From Verrucomicrobiota bacterium (lineage in GTDB: Bacteria > Chlamydiota > Chlamydiia > Chlamydiales > Rhabdochlamydiaceae): a stretch of DNA of 45,197 bases. The stretch is taken from assembly GCA_018239985.1 (NCBI GenBank), contig JAFEGK010000019.1, positions 2,368 to 47,564 on the forward strand, given 5' to 3'. The notes below the pieces were generated by a model. It did no database searches. It saw nothing but the letters and a program-made list of their open reading frames with translations, and was not told where the DNA came from. Shown in pieces: positions 10,503 through 18,163 of this stretch (positions are counted from its first letter, which is position 1; each line of letters begins with the position of its first letter). A program made the translations under genes and the position numbers.

Positions 10503-10625
10503 GTTTCAGTCGATTTTTGGGTTCTTTTGAGCCAATTTTTAGTCATTGCGCTGAGGGCTGTATTTCATTTAATACAACCCTCAGCGCAATGACTAAAAAT
10601 TGGCCAAAATGATCCCTAATCTTGA
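10503..10625. repeat. palindromic element, family A, with 34-bp hairpin core
   Basis: The core is an inverted repeat of 34 bp with one G:T pair (arms 10531-10564 and 10571-10604, loop TCATTT). Both flanks resemble the family A repeat in opposite orientations: 10503-10540 matches the complement of 1-50, and 10585-10625 resembles the complement of about 28719-28755. The element fills most of the 338-bp gene-free stretch 10377-10714. The remainder is AT-rich and ends with a weak short hairpin near 10698-10712 that may end rsmE transcription. Confidence 0.8.
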
Positions 10626-10714
10626 CGACACATGGTTTTAGTACAGCTTCTAAGAGGCTGTTAACGGGTTTGGTTGCGCCGAGTTTTTGCATAAAGTGAC
10701 AAAATTGTCATTTT

Positions 10715-11392
10715 TTAGAGATTGGCCAGTGCCACGGCACAGAGGGCTGCGGTCTCAGCGCGGAGGATGTGGGGACTCAGTTTGACCCCTTTGGCCCTTT
10801 GACGGAGCCACTCTTCTTCTTTTGGCGAAAACCCTTTTTCAGGGCCAATGAAGATGGTGGTGTCCCCAGTGGGGCGGAAGGGGGTATGGGAATGGAGATC
10901 GCCAAAATAGAGATCGCCTGGAGGCAAGTGGGTCCATTTGGATAGGGGAGGCATTTCGATGATCGAGGGCAGATCGAGTCTTCCACATTGTTTGAGGGCA
11001 GAAATGGTTAAGGTTTGCAGGCGGTGCGATTGATTGTCACTGAGTGAATCTTTTTCGCTTCTGTCCCCGGGGAAAAGCCAGACGGCGGTCGCCCCGAGTT
11101 CTGTCCCTTTTTCGATGACGAGGTCGAGATTTTTGGGGCGGAGATAGGCTTGCGCGAGGATGATTTGGCGTGGGGGGGCGGGGGCGGTGATGATCTCGAG
11201 GATTTCAAGGGTGGCGCTATTTTTTTCTAGGGAAGCAATTTGTGCTTTAGCCAGTTGATTCTTTCCATTAACCAGATCTATGATCTCTCCCACTTCGCTG
11301 CGCATCACTTTGAGGTGATGAAATTCCTCTTGGTCTAGTTTTGTTTTGCCTTTTTGGAATGGGGAGTTTAGAAAAAAGCGGTTCTCAGGCAT
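10715..11392 (-). CDS. rsmE: 16S rRNA m3U1498 methyltransferase RsmE
   Basis: RsmE methylates N3 of U1498 in 16S rRNA using S-adenosylmethionine. The 225-aa protein shows the family features: an N-terminal PUA-like start (ENRFFLNSP, then HHLKVMRSEVGEIIDLVNG), the SPOUT segment with IEKGTELGAT, and the C-terminal knot sequences IFIGPEKGFS and SPHILRAETAAL. It is the last gene of a five-gene overlapping operon; its start overlaps the end of lpxL by 8 bp, implying translational coupling. Confidence 0.93.
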   Translation of the reverse strand: MPENRFFLNSPFQKGKTKLDQEEFHHLKVMRSEVGEIIDLVNGKNQLAKAQIASLEKNSATLEILEIITAPAPPRQIILAQAYLRPKNLDLVIEKGTELGATAVWLFPGDRSEKDSLSDNQSHRLQTLTISALKQCGRLDLPSIIEMPPLSKWTHLPPGDLYFGDLHSHTPFRPTGDTTIFIGPEKGFSPKEEEWLRQRAKGVKLSPHILRAETAALCAVALANL

Positions 11393-12566
11393 TTCTCACC
11401 AGGGTTTGGAGCTCGGCGAAAGTTTTGGGGTTAAGTGCTGCAGTGGCGGATCGTTTGAGGTAGTGTTTGTTGATTTTTTTATTGTCTGTGAAGTTGATGA
11501 TGAGTTTGAAGCGGAGGTCGTCAAGGAAAATTTCTCTATTCGAGTGGATTTCGGCATCGATTTGTGGGGTATAATTTGGGGGGACGAAGAGGGCGATGTG
11601 TTCGGTAGGGTAGAGAGTTCGGATTTGGGGGAGATCCTTTAGCAAATTCTCATCGTCAGGTAAAAAGAGGGCTATGCTGTCGCAGCGGTAGGGCTTTTTA
11701 ATGGTGTTGAGGGTTTGCTGTTTCCACCTATTGTGGATCCAGAGCCACTCCCCAAGGTGGGCTTTGATGCTTTCTTGGTAAATGTCGAGTGTCTGATCCA
11801 TCATCCGTTTAATATCTGTCTCTTTAGGGGTGTCGAGGTTGGGATAGATGGGGTCGGAGAAGTGGATAGTATACCGTCCATTTTCCCGCCGGGTGGTTGC
11901 GACGATGAGGGGAGTATTTGTTTTATAGGCGAGCATCGCGGGAACCGGGGAGGTCCAAGCGAGGCGTCCCAAGAAGTTGCTGCTGTAGCCACTCTCGGGC
12001 ATTCCTTGATCGCCGACAATCCCTAGGAATGAGCCGTTTTTGAGCCCTCGCAGCCCCTCTTTGATCGCATTTTTCGGTGTGATGATGGTGCCCCCAAACT
12101 TTTGACGCATGTTTAGGACCCAATTGTATAGGTAGCGGTTTTTGATCGGACGGCCGATTGCGACGCCTGGCATCCGAGAGGTTCCTTCAAGGAAGAGGAC
12201 TTCCCAGTTGGCTTGGTGGCCGCAAAAAAAGATGAGCCCTTTGCCTTGCGCCATGATTTCATCGGCTTTCTGGGGGTTTTCACATGTTACTATGTTTTCG
12301 ATATGATCTTCGCGGGCTAGTTTGGCGTATTCTAAGCAGGTGATCATCAGGCTCTGTAGACTCTCTTTGGCAATGCGACGCACCTCATCATTAGAGAGGT
12401 GAAGATCGGAGGCCAGTGCCAGATTGCTAAGGGCCCTTTTCCGGAATTTGGGAATCAGATAATAGGTTGCCGTGCCGAGTTTCCGGCCAATCGCATGGAT
12501 CGCCCTATACGGAAGATAAGCGAATGGGAGGGTGATGAGCCGAATTAAGAGGTAGGTGATAAGCAT
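11385..12566 (-). CDS. lpxL: lipid A biosynthesis acyltransferase, LpxL/HtrB family
   Basis: This family adds a secondary fatty acyl chain to lipid A at the inner membrane. An N-terminal membrane anchor (residues 3-20) is followed by the acyltransferase domain with the HX4E motif (H117 and E122 in GHQANWE), the GVAIGRP block and IVGDQGMP. About 100 residues at the C-terminus, after roughly residue 285, lie beyond the usual domain; the C. trachomatis HtrB is also longer than E. coli LpxL. It overlaps the glycosyltransferase gene upstream by 22 bp and rsmE downstream by 8 bp. The acyl chain used cannot be told from sequence. Confidence 0.92.
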   Translation of the reverse strand: MLITYLLIRLITLPFAYLPYRAIHAIGRKLGTATYYLIPKFRKRALSNLALASDLHLSNDEVRRIAKESLQSLMITCLEYAKLAREDHIENIVTCENPQKADEIMAQGKGLIFFCGHQANWEVLFLEGTSRMPGVAIGRPIKNRYLYNWVLNMRQKFGGTIITPKNAIKEGLRGLKNGSFLGIVGDQGMPESGYSSNFLGRLAWTSPVPAMLAYKTNTPLIVATTRRENGRYTIHFSDPIYPNLDTPKETDIKRMMDQTLDIYQESIKAHLGEWLWIHNRWKQQTLNTIKKPYRCDSIALFLPDDENLLKDLPQIRTLYPTEHIALFVPPNYTPQIDAEIHSNREIFLDDLRFKLIINFTDNKKINKHYLKRSATAALNPKTFAELQTLVRNA

Positions 12567-13621
12567 TTTTCAATATAGGTGTTGAGGTTTGTGGCAAAAT
12601 CGAGGTGTTTGATCGATTGCCGGATTTTGAGGGCGCTTTCGACAGTTTTCGGTTGCGTGAGAGCTATTTCTAAAGCCGCTGTTAGGTCATCTTCAATAAT
12701 TGCTCCATTTTCCGAGGATAGCACTTCGGATCCGCCGTTGGTTTTGGAGCTGACGACAAAAAGCCCCATCGCGAGCGCTTCGGTGGTCACATTGGCAAAG
12801 GGGTCGTAAAAGGAGGGGATGACGAGTGAGTCGGCAATTTGCAAAAACGGGCGGACATCCTGTTGTGGGCCATAAAAAGAGACTGGAAGGCCGGTGGCTA
12901 GCTGCTCAAATTTTCTTTGGTTTTTGTCTTTGCCGACGACAGAGAGGTGAAAGTCGCCTCTTAATTTTCGCAGGGCAGCTAGCAAGGGAGCAAGCCCTTT
13001 TCGTTCAAAGTTGCTACCTAAAAAAAGAAACTCGAACCTGTCTTCCCTTTTTTGGGTGGGCCAAGCATCGAAACTCTGTTGCCAGTCTGCCCACTCGACG
13101 CCGTTATGGATCACTTCAATTTTTTCTGGGGCAATGTTGTAGTGGGTGAGGATCTCATTTTTGACCAAATTCGAGTTGGCAAAAAGCACCTTGAGGTCGG
13201 GGTGTTCAAAGCCCTTTTTTTCGATGTTGAGCAACGTTGCATGCAGGGGGTTGCATTTGTGCCGAAAGCAGAGCCATCTGGGCTCTGAGAGTTTTCTGTG
13301 CTTGAGGAAACTGCGATGGACACCAGAACCTGCTCGAAGATGGGTTTGGAAGGTATTGCGATCGTGGCCAAAGACGATATCTGTGGGGTGTCGCTTAATA
13401 TATTTTTGGCAAAAGGCATCGAACTCCAGTACTTTGCCAAGGCTTGTCAGGCTTCTCAATTTGTGGTTGATCACTTCATAAGGAAATGTCCCGGTTGTCT
13501 CGGTGGTCAGCACCGTCACTTGGCATCCTTTTTTGTGCAGTGCATCAGCGAGGCAGCGGGCATATTTTTCTGCACCGCCCTGACTGTTGAAACGGCTTTT
13601 TAAAATGGTGATCGATTTCAT
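12545..13621 (-). CDS. family 4 glycosyltransferase, WaaG-like
   Basis: A GT-B fold sugar transferase of 358 aa, probably acting on LPS core. An N-terminal glycine loop (FNSQGGAEKYARCLADAL) and the C-terminal nucleotide-sugar site are visible, including FLGSNFERKGL, VVGKDKN and the EX7E region, in which the first acid is Asp (SFYDPFANVTTEAL). Its setting between ybbR and lpxL, with overlaps on both sides (4 and 22 bp), supports an envelope role. As I recall, the C. trachomatis cluster has ybbR next to htrB without such a gene, so this may be an insertion here or a loss there. The sugar and acceptor are unknown. Confidence 0.85.
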   Translation of the reverse strand: MKSITILKSRFNSQGGAEKYARCLADALHKKGCQVTVLTTETTGTFPYEVINHKLRSLTSLGKVLEFDAFCQKYIKRHPTDIVFGHDRNTFQTHLRAGSGVHRSFLKHRKLSEPRWLCFRHKCNPLHATLLNIEKKGFEHPDLKVLFANSNLVKNEILTHYNIAPEKIEVIHNGVEWADWQQSFDAWPTQKREDRFEFLFLGSNFERKGLAPLLAALRKLRGDFHLSVVGKDKNQRKFEQLATGLPVSFYGPQQDVRPFLQIADSLVIPSFYDPFANVTTEALAMGLFVVSSKTNGGSEVLSSENGAIIEDDLTAALEIALTQPKTVESALKIRQSIKHLDFATNLNTYIEKCLSPTS

Positions 13622-14898
13622 TCTTTTCGGAAGAGTGCTGAGTTAGGAAGAGGAAGAGATCCCTCTTTGATCATTATTTTGTTGTCTTCGAGATGTATCT
13701 GCATCTCGAGCCGTTTGTCATCTGAAAGGTAGAGCTGGAAACGGTTCATGTAGCTGCGGAAGCGGTTACGGAGATATTCTTCACGCACAAGAGGCTGCAA
13801 ATCGCGCACTTCAGCGTCAGAAACATCGGCCATCATCACCGAGACAAAGCGGTCTTCAAGAAGACGAGGATTGATGAACTCGATGCTCCAGTTGAGGTAT
13901 TGATTTTCAATCGTAGGATCGACAATGACATTGAGCTGCATCATTTGCTCGACAATACTGACAAAGAGCTGTGAGACTCCTTTGGCATAAAGAGGTTTGG
14001 AGAAGAGGACAAGGCCATCCCGTTTTTTAAGAAGTGGCGAAGGGCCCCAGGTGACTGTTTGGGGGTTATAGCTATCGAGCTTCTCAGTCGGGAAATAGAG
14101 GGAAACCGGGATTTCGGAATTAACGGGTAAAAGGGAAATCCGGATAAAATCGATTCTCAGTTCTTTAGCTGCAGGGTCGTCGATTTCAATAGGGACGTCG
14201 GAGAGAAGTGGAATATTGACCCGTTTCCACTGCTCAGGAACAAAATAAGAAACTGCATCGCCGTGAGGCGAGTTGGGGAGGGAGCGGAGAGTATCAAGCT
14301 CGGTTTTGGTGATGTCGTTGAGGTCAAAAGTGAGCCGAATGCCTTTAGCTTTGAGCCGTTTGATCACCTCTTCGGGGCCGCTGACATTCATGTTGAGCTG
14401 ATAGGGCCAAATATCGAGATACTGGTAGTCACGCGGAGCCTCGCCTATGGGCTGAGTGATGAAAATGGGGATTTTTTCTGTGACGAGTCTAGTGAGTCGG
14501 ATGATGACACTTGACGAGGAGACCCGAGAGACACCTTTGATTAGATCGATTTCAGGGTTGAGCGAGGTGACATTACGCTTAGAGATCGAAGCGATCCATT
14601 CTCCCTTTTTGTTTTGAGCATCAATAACAATTTCCAGGTCATTTGAGGTCAGTTCGTCGAGGACTGTCTTATTGCCGACAAGAGTGAGGGTGTGCCGTTT
14701 TGTTAATATGCCATTTGCCTGCAAATCGACAATTGTCTGTCCAGGGGGAATATTGATCACTCTTACCGGGATATTGCTGATGGTGCGCGAGGTAATGAGC
14801 GATTGATTGACCAAAAACCAAATAATGGCAGCCAGAACGACCGAAGTGAGTTTTCTCTGCCAATTTTCAAGGAAGATTTTATGCAGGAGCGTGATCAT
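13618..14898 (-). CDS. ybbR: YbbR-domain protein, putative CdaA regulator
   Basis: A membrane-anchored extracytoplasmic protein of 426 aa. One N-terminal transmembrane helix (about residues 15-32) is followed by beta-rich YbbR-type repeats. In other bacteria YbbR (CdaR) partners with the diadenylate cyclase encoded next to it, and here its start overlaps the cdaA stop by 4 bp (ATGA). The chlamydial cluster has the same pairing. The end overlaps the glycosyltransferase start by 4 bp. The specific regulatory effect is inferred from the family. Confidence 0.85.
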   Translation of the reverse strand: MITLLHKIFLENWQRKLTSVVLAAIIWFLVNQSLITSRTISNIPVRVINIPPGQTIVDLQANGILTKRHTLTLVGNKTVLDELTSNDLEIVIDAQNKKGEWIASISKRNVTSLNPEIDLIKGVSRVSSSSVIIRLTRLVTEKIPIFITQPIGEAPRDYQYLDIWPYQLNMNVSGPEEVIKRLKAKGIRLTFDLNDITKTELDTLRSLPNSPHGDAVSYFVPEQWKRVNIPLLSDVPIEIDDPAAKELRIDFIRISLLPVNSEIPVSLYFPTEKLDSYNPQTVTWGPSPLLKKRDGLVLFSKPLYAKGVSQLFVSIVEQMMQLNVIVDPTIENQYLNWSIEFINPRLLEDRFVSVMMADVSDAEVRDLQPLVREEYLRNRFRSYMNRFQLYLSDDKRLEMQIHLEDNKIMIKEGSLPLPNSALFRKE

Positions 14899-15686
14899 TT
14901 TTTAAGCCACTCCCACAATCTAAATTGTCCCTTGAATTCACTCTCTTGGGGCGGAGTGAAAATGCTTCGAATAATTGCCTTGAAGCGATCGATTTTAATT
15001 CCCCGTGTCATGACCCCTTCGCGGGCAATAGACACCTTTCCGGTCTCTTCCGAAATGACTATGATCAACGCATCGGTCTGTTGACTCAAGCCAAGGGCTG
15101 CCCGGTGTCGTGTCCCCATCGTATAAGCAAGCTGAGAGCTCTCTTCAGCAAGCGGTAAAATCACAGAGGCGGCCAAAATTGTCTGCTGCCGCAAAATGAC
15201 CGCTCCGTCGTGAAGTGGTGTCGTCGCAGCGAAGATCGATTCGAGCAGTTCTGGGGTAAAATTCGAATTGAGCACTACAGCTTTGGTTGCATAATCATCG
15301 AGCACATCTTCATGCTCAAGAACAATTAGAGCCCCGACCCGCTTTTCAGCCAGCCGATAGACCGAATTGGCCAATTGATCTAAGAACCGGTCAAACTCAG
15401 AAAATTCCTTGAAGCGACGCCCTTTCAAGCTCAACTTTGATAGGGCAGCCCGCAGTTCAGGTTGAAAAATGATGATGATTGCAATCAGCAAAATATTGGA
15501 GACGGTGATCAGAATCTGATGCAGAATTGGCAACTTTAGCCACGAGGAGGCTGCCAGAATGAGCATGAAGGCCAAAAGACCAATCACAAGGTCTTTGGAG
15601 CGGGTATTCCAGAAAAAGGAGAGTAAATAATTGAGCATGATCGCAATGATCAACATCTCAATAAATGGTGCTACTGAAAGGAACAT
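14895..15686 (-). CDS. cdaA: diadenylate cyclase CdaA (DacA/YbbP)
   Basis: Makes cyclic di-AMP from two ATP at the membrane. Three N-terminal transmembrane helices (about 5-25, 33-50, 57-74) precede the DAC domain. The catalytic motifs are intact: DGA at 160-162 (LHDGAVIL) and RHR at 193-195 (GTRHRAALGL). The 263-aa length is typical. ATG at 15686 has GGAG upstream. It is the first gene of the cdaA-ybbR-glycosyltransferase-lpxL-rsmE operon, which places second-messenger synthesis with LPS assembly genes. Confidence 0.96.
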   Translation of the reverse strand: MFLSVAPFIEMLIIAIMLNYLLSFFWNTRSKDLVIGLLAFMLILAASSWLKLPILHQILITVSNILLIAIIIIFQPELRAALSKLSLKGRRFKEFSEFDRFLDQLANSVYRLAEKRVGALIVLEHEDVLDDYATKAVVLNSNFTPELLESIFAATTPLHDGAVILRQQTILAASVILPLAEESSQLAYTMGTRHRAALGLSQQTDALIIVISEETGKVSIAREGVMTRGIKIDRFKAIIRSIFTPPQESEFKGQFRLWEWLKK

Positions 15687-15730
15687 CCCAATTTCTCCAA
15701 AATATGATGGTCATTCTCCTAAAAAATAGA

Positions 15731-15758
15731 AAAAAGTCAAAGCAATTTATGACTTTTT
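15731..15758 (-). terminator. hairpin at the end of the exonuclease gene
   Basis: Arms 15731-15739 and 15750-15758 form a 9-bp AT-rich stem overlapping the stop codon of the minus-strand exonuclease gene. The downstream arm itself is T-rich. It probably separates this gene from cdaA, 61 bp downstream. Confidence 0.5.
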
Positions 15759-16331
15759 GATCTGGGCAGGAAAGCCGACGACCGCCTCATAGCATTGTAG
15801 CAGATGATTGACTCCATTCATAGCACGGTGTGGCTTGGCCTCGGGGGGGAGCTGGTAGGCTTCTGAAATTTTGTCTTTAGAGACGCCCGATTCCCAAGGC
15901 GGGGAGTCTTGTTTAATTTTGATCGCCCAGTACATGGAGGCTAGGTCTAGCCAGTGGTAGGGCCAGTCGAGAGATTCTTGGAGGTCTGGATCGATCAATT
16001 GCGAGAAAAATGCCCGGTCGAAAGAGGGGTTTTGGCAGATGAAGATCGCCCCTTTGCGCCTCACGTTATTGCGGGCAAACGAGGTGATAATCGTTCCGGC
16101 AATCTTTTCAGCGGCAAGTCCCTCGGAGACCTTTTCCCAGGTAAAGCCGTTGACTAGCAAACTTTGAGAATCTGCCTTCTCCCAGTTCATTTTGCTCTGA
16201 GCGACGACAGCTTCATAGGAGCTTTTCAGCTCGCCTGTCTCAACGTCGATAATTTTATAGGCCACCTCAAGAAGGCAATGCTTCTGAGGATTTAAGCCAC
16301 TAGTCTCAGTATCTAAAAAAACTCCCAACAT
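15747..16331 (-). CDS. DnaQ/RNase T-like 3'-5' exonuclease family protein
   Basis: The protein of 194 aa has the exonuclease I motif FLDTETSGLNP at the N-terminus and motif II with Asp (NPSFDRAFF). In motif III the His is present, but the Asp expected five residues later in the HxAxxD pattern is not: the sequence reads PHRAMNGV. Activity may therefore be altered. I chose ATG 16331 because the DxE motif begins six residues later; a GTG at 16349 is also in frame. Substrate unknown. Confidence 0.75.
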   Translation of the reverse strand: MLGVFLDTETSGLNPQKHCLLEVAYKIIDVETGELKSSYEAVVAQSKMNWEKADSQSLLVNGFTWEKVSEGLAAEKIAGTIITSFARNNVRRKGAIFICQNPSFDRAFFSQLIDPDLQESLDWPYHWLDLASMYWAIKIKQDSPPWESGVSKDKISEAYQLPPEAKPHRAMNGVNHLLQCYEAVVGFPAQIKKS

Positions 16332-16356
16332 AATTTCTGACTCTATCACGAACCTA

Positions 16357-16385
16357 TTGACAGTTCAATTTAAATTTATTATTTA
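16357..16385 (+). promoter_or_regulatory. candidate promoter of the Dps-like gene
   Basis: TTGACA, 17 bp, TATTTA. The predicted start near 16392 falls just before the palindrome 16395-16487, so the hairpin would form nearly the whole 5' untranslated region of the Dps-like gene. Confidence 0.5.
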
Positions 16386-16394
16386 TACGAAAAA

Positions 16395-16487
16395 GGCTCT
16401 GTATTGGACAATTTTTGGATGCAGATGGATGAGCGAGGCAAAGCTGCAGTCATCCAGCTCCTCAAAAAAATTGTCCAGTACAGAGCC
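16395..16487. repeat. palindromic element, family C
   Basis: Outer arms 16395-16416 and 16466-16487 pair over 22 bp with one G:T pair; the 49-bp interior can fold further (GGATGA with TCATCC). The right arm ends four bases before the AAAGGA Shine-Dalgarno of the Dps-like gene. No second copy is seen in this window. Confidence 0.75.
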
Positions 16488-16504
16488 AAAAAAGGATGGG
16501 TTTT

Positions 16505-16969
16505 ATGGAAAGAGAAATTGGGATGAGTAAAGAAGAAAGAGCGAATGTCAGCGGTGGTCTATCGAAGCTTTTGGCCGACATGTATGTGCTCTATATCAAA
16601 ACCCAAAACTTTCATTATAACATTCACGGCCCAGAGTTTTACGCCCTCCATCTGTTGTCTGAAAAATTTTATACCCAGATGGCGGAATCGATCGATGAGG
16701 TCGCTGAGCGGATTCGATCGCTCGGTTTCTTCGTCGAAGCGACTATGAGCAATTTCCTTAAGTTCACTTCGGTCACCGAAGACAATCAAGTCCATCCCAA
16801 AATCAAAATGATCGAGGATCTCATCAAAGGTCTCGAAATTGTGATCCGAGAAGCTCGCAAGGTATCGGAGCTGGCAGAAAAAAGCCACGATGCTGCGACA
16901 GTTGATCTTCTTGGGCGTACAATCGGGTTTTATGAAAAAGCTGATTGGATGTTAAGAAGCCAGATTTAA
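16505..16969 (+). CDS. Dps-like ferritin-family protein
   Basis: A four-helix ferritin-like protein of 154 aa, probably a Dps that stores iron and protects DNA against oxidants. The family ferroxidase region is visible: TQNFHYNIHGPEFYALH, followed by the second-helix acids in MAESIDEVAERIRSLG. The start at 16505 (MEREIGMSKEER) is set by AAAGGA eight bases upstream; an in-frame ATG at 16496 overlaps that site. The leader probably consists of a large hairpin, which may regulate translation. Confidence 0.85.
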   Translation: MEREIGMSKEERANVSGGLSKLLADMYVLYIKTQNFHYNIHGPEFYALHLLSEKFYTQMAESIDEVAERIRSLGFFVEATMSNFLKFTSVTEDNQVHPKIKMIEDLIKGLEIVIREARKVSELAEKSHDAATVDLLGRTIGFYEKADWMLRSQI

Positions 16970-16983
16970 ATAATTTTTGATGA

Positions 16984-17012
16984 TTGCATAATTGCTTAAA
17001 TCTCATTATAAT
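16984..17012 (+). promoter_or_regulatory. sigma70-like promoter of the 160-aa membrane protein gene
   Basis: TTGCAT, 17 bp, TATAAT, with a start predicted near 17019, 22 bases upstream of ATG 17041. Confidence 0.65.
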
Positions 17013-17040
17013 TTGCGCGCATAATTATAAGAGGTGACAA

Positions 17041-17523
17041 ATGTCAATTCGTGATGTAAGCAATTATTTAGTCAATAATCAGTTGGATCTTGAACAGATC
17101 CCACAGGAATTATCCCGAGAAGTCGAGGAAAGCTGCATCAATTTGGCTCGTATGGACAGACTGAAAGCTGCAGGCTTGCTGATTCTCAGCGGTACAGCGG
17201 CAATAGGCGATAAGCTTCTGATGCCTTTAGCAGTTGTCATAGTGGCATTCCAGGTTGCTGATCTTGCCGCAAGTATTTTCCTTCTGCCTTTAGCGATTAT
17301 CTATCCTCTTTACAATCTGACCTCTAGCCTCGCCGGAATCTGTGCCGGATTGGCATCTTTTGGCCTTTACATGGGCTACCGCGACACCGTAGCGGCTAAT
17401 GTAAAGAATTATTCCGATGAGTTTTTCGCAATGGCCAAGGCAAGTTGGGAATCTTCAAAACATTGGTATAATGAGGCAGACCGGGTAGCTACCCGCTTCA
17501 CAAAATATACCGAAACAACCTGA
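17041..17523 (+). CDS. small orphan membrane protein, 160 aa
   Basis: No family recognised. A soluble start (about 1-45) is followed by closely spaced hydrophobic segments (about 46-75, 75-100 and 100-120) and a hydrophilic C-terminal tail. AAGAGGTG lies just upstream of ATG 17041. The paired hydrophobic segments are compatible with an inclusion-membrane-type protein, but this is only an inference. The last codons (KYTETT and the stop) lie inside the left arm of a large palindromic repeat, so the natural C-terminus may have been altered by the repeat. Confidence 0.75.
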   Translation: MSIRDVSNYLVNNQLDLEQIPQELSREVEESCINLARMDRLKAAGLLILSGTAAIGDKLLMPLAVVIVAFQVADLAASIFLLPLAIIYPLYNLTSSLAGICAGLASFGLYMGYRDTVAANVKNYSDEFFAMAKASWESSKHWYNEADRVATRFTKYTETT

Positions 17524-17676
17524 AGAATCGGTTTTTGGCAAAGCCGGCGCCTAGAGTTTGAATCAGCGCAGCGGCGACGAAGCAGCTCAACCTGAATAGG
17601 TTGAGCGATGCAGGCGGATTCGAAATCTAGGATGCCGTCGCAGCCAAAAACCGATTCTTCAGGTTGTTTCGGTATA
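17506..17676. repeat. palindromic element, family B, full copy
   Basis: Perfect 34-bp outer arms at 17506-17539 and 17643-17676 enclose partly paired inner arms and a central perfect 9-bp hairpin (17585-17593 with 17598-17606). The left arm overlaps the end of the preceding gene and provides its stop codon. A half copy matching the complement of the right side lies at 32437-32502. Confidence 0.9.
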
Positions 17677-17689
17677 ACTAGTCTTTGCG

Positions 17690-17718
17690 TTGAATCTTAC
17701 TTCCACTTCTGGTATGAT
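17690..17718 (+). promoter_or_regulatory. sigma70-like promoter of the nusB operon
   Basis: TTGAAT, 17 bp, TATGAT. The -10 box ends seven bases before ATG 17726, and no Shine-Dalgarno sequence lies between, so the message is predicted to be leaderless. Confidence 0.6.
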
Positions 17719-17725
17719 TTAGCCC

Positions 17726-18163
17726 ATGGCTCTATCACCTCAAAAATTTCGTGAAATTGTTTTCCAACTCCTCTATAGTCTTGGATTTGAAAAGAGCGAG
17801 AGGGGAGAGCTCTCTTTGGTGATGCGGCAAAATGAGGTCCCCAAAACAGCTGCCCGTTTGGCATTTGAAAAGGCGGAAACGATTTGGCAGATTCACGATG
17901 AGCTCGATCAAGTGATCAGCGAAAAGTCGGAAGGCTACGAATTGGAGAGGATCCCGATGATTGAGCGGACAGTTTTGAGGCTGGGGATCTATGAATTGCT
18001 CCACACCGATCTCCCACCCAAAGTGGTGATCGCTGAGGCTATCCGAATCACGCGCAAATATGCCACAGCCGAAGGAACCTCCTTCATCAATGCTCTTTTA
18101 GACAGAATCTACAAGGAGAAAGAGCATGCTGGATCAGTTTCAGAAGAACAAACCGCTCAGTGA
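17726..18163 (+). CDS. nusB: transcription antitermination factor NusB
   Basis: NusB binds boxA RNA with NusE (S10) in rRNA antitermination complexes. The 145-aa protein shows the all-helical family pattern: FREIVFQLLYSLGF at the start, IPMIERTVLRLGIYELL, and PPKVVIAEAIRITRKYATAEGTSFINALLDRI near the end. It is the first gene of the nusB-murB-PHP-folC operon and overlaps murB by 38 bp. nusB next to murB also occurs in C. trachomatis. The promoter position suggests leaderless translation. Confidence 0.95.
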   Translation: MALSPQKFREIVFQLLYSLGFEKSERGELSLVMRQNEVPKTAARLAFEKAETIWQIHDELDQVISEKSEGYELERIPMIERTVLRLGIYELLHTDLPPKVVIAEAIRITRKYATAEGTSFINALLDRIYKEKEHAGSVSEEQTAQ

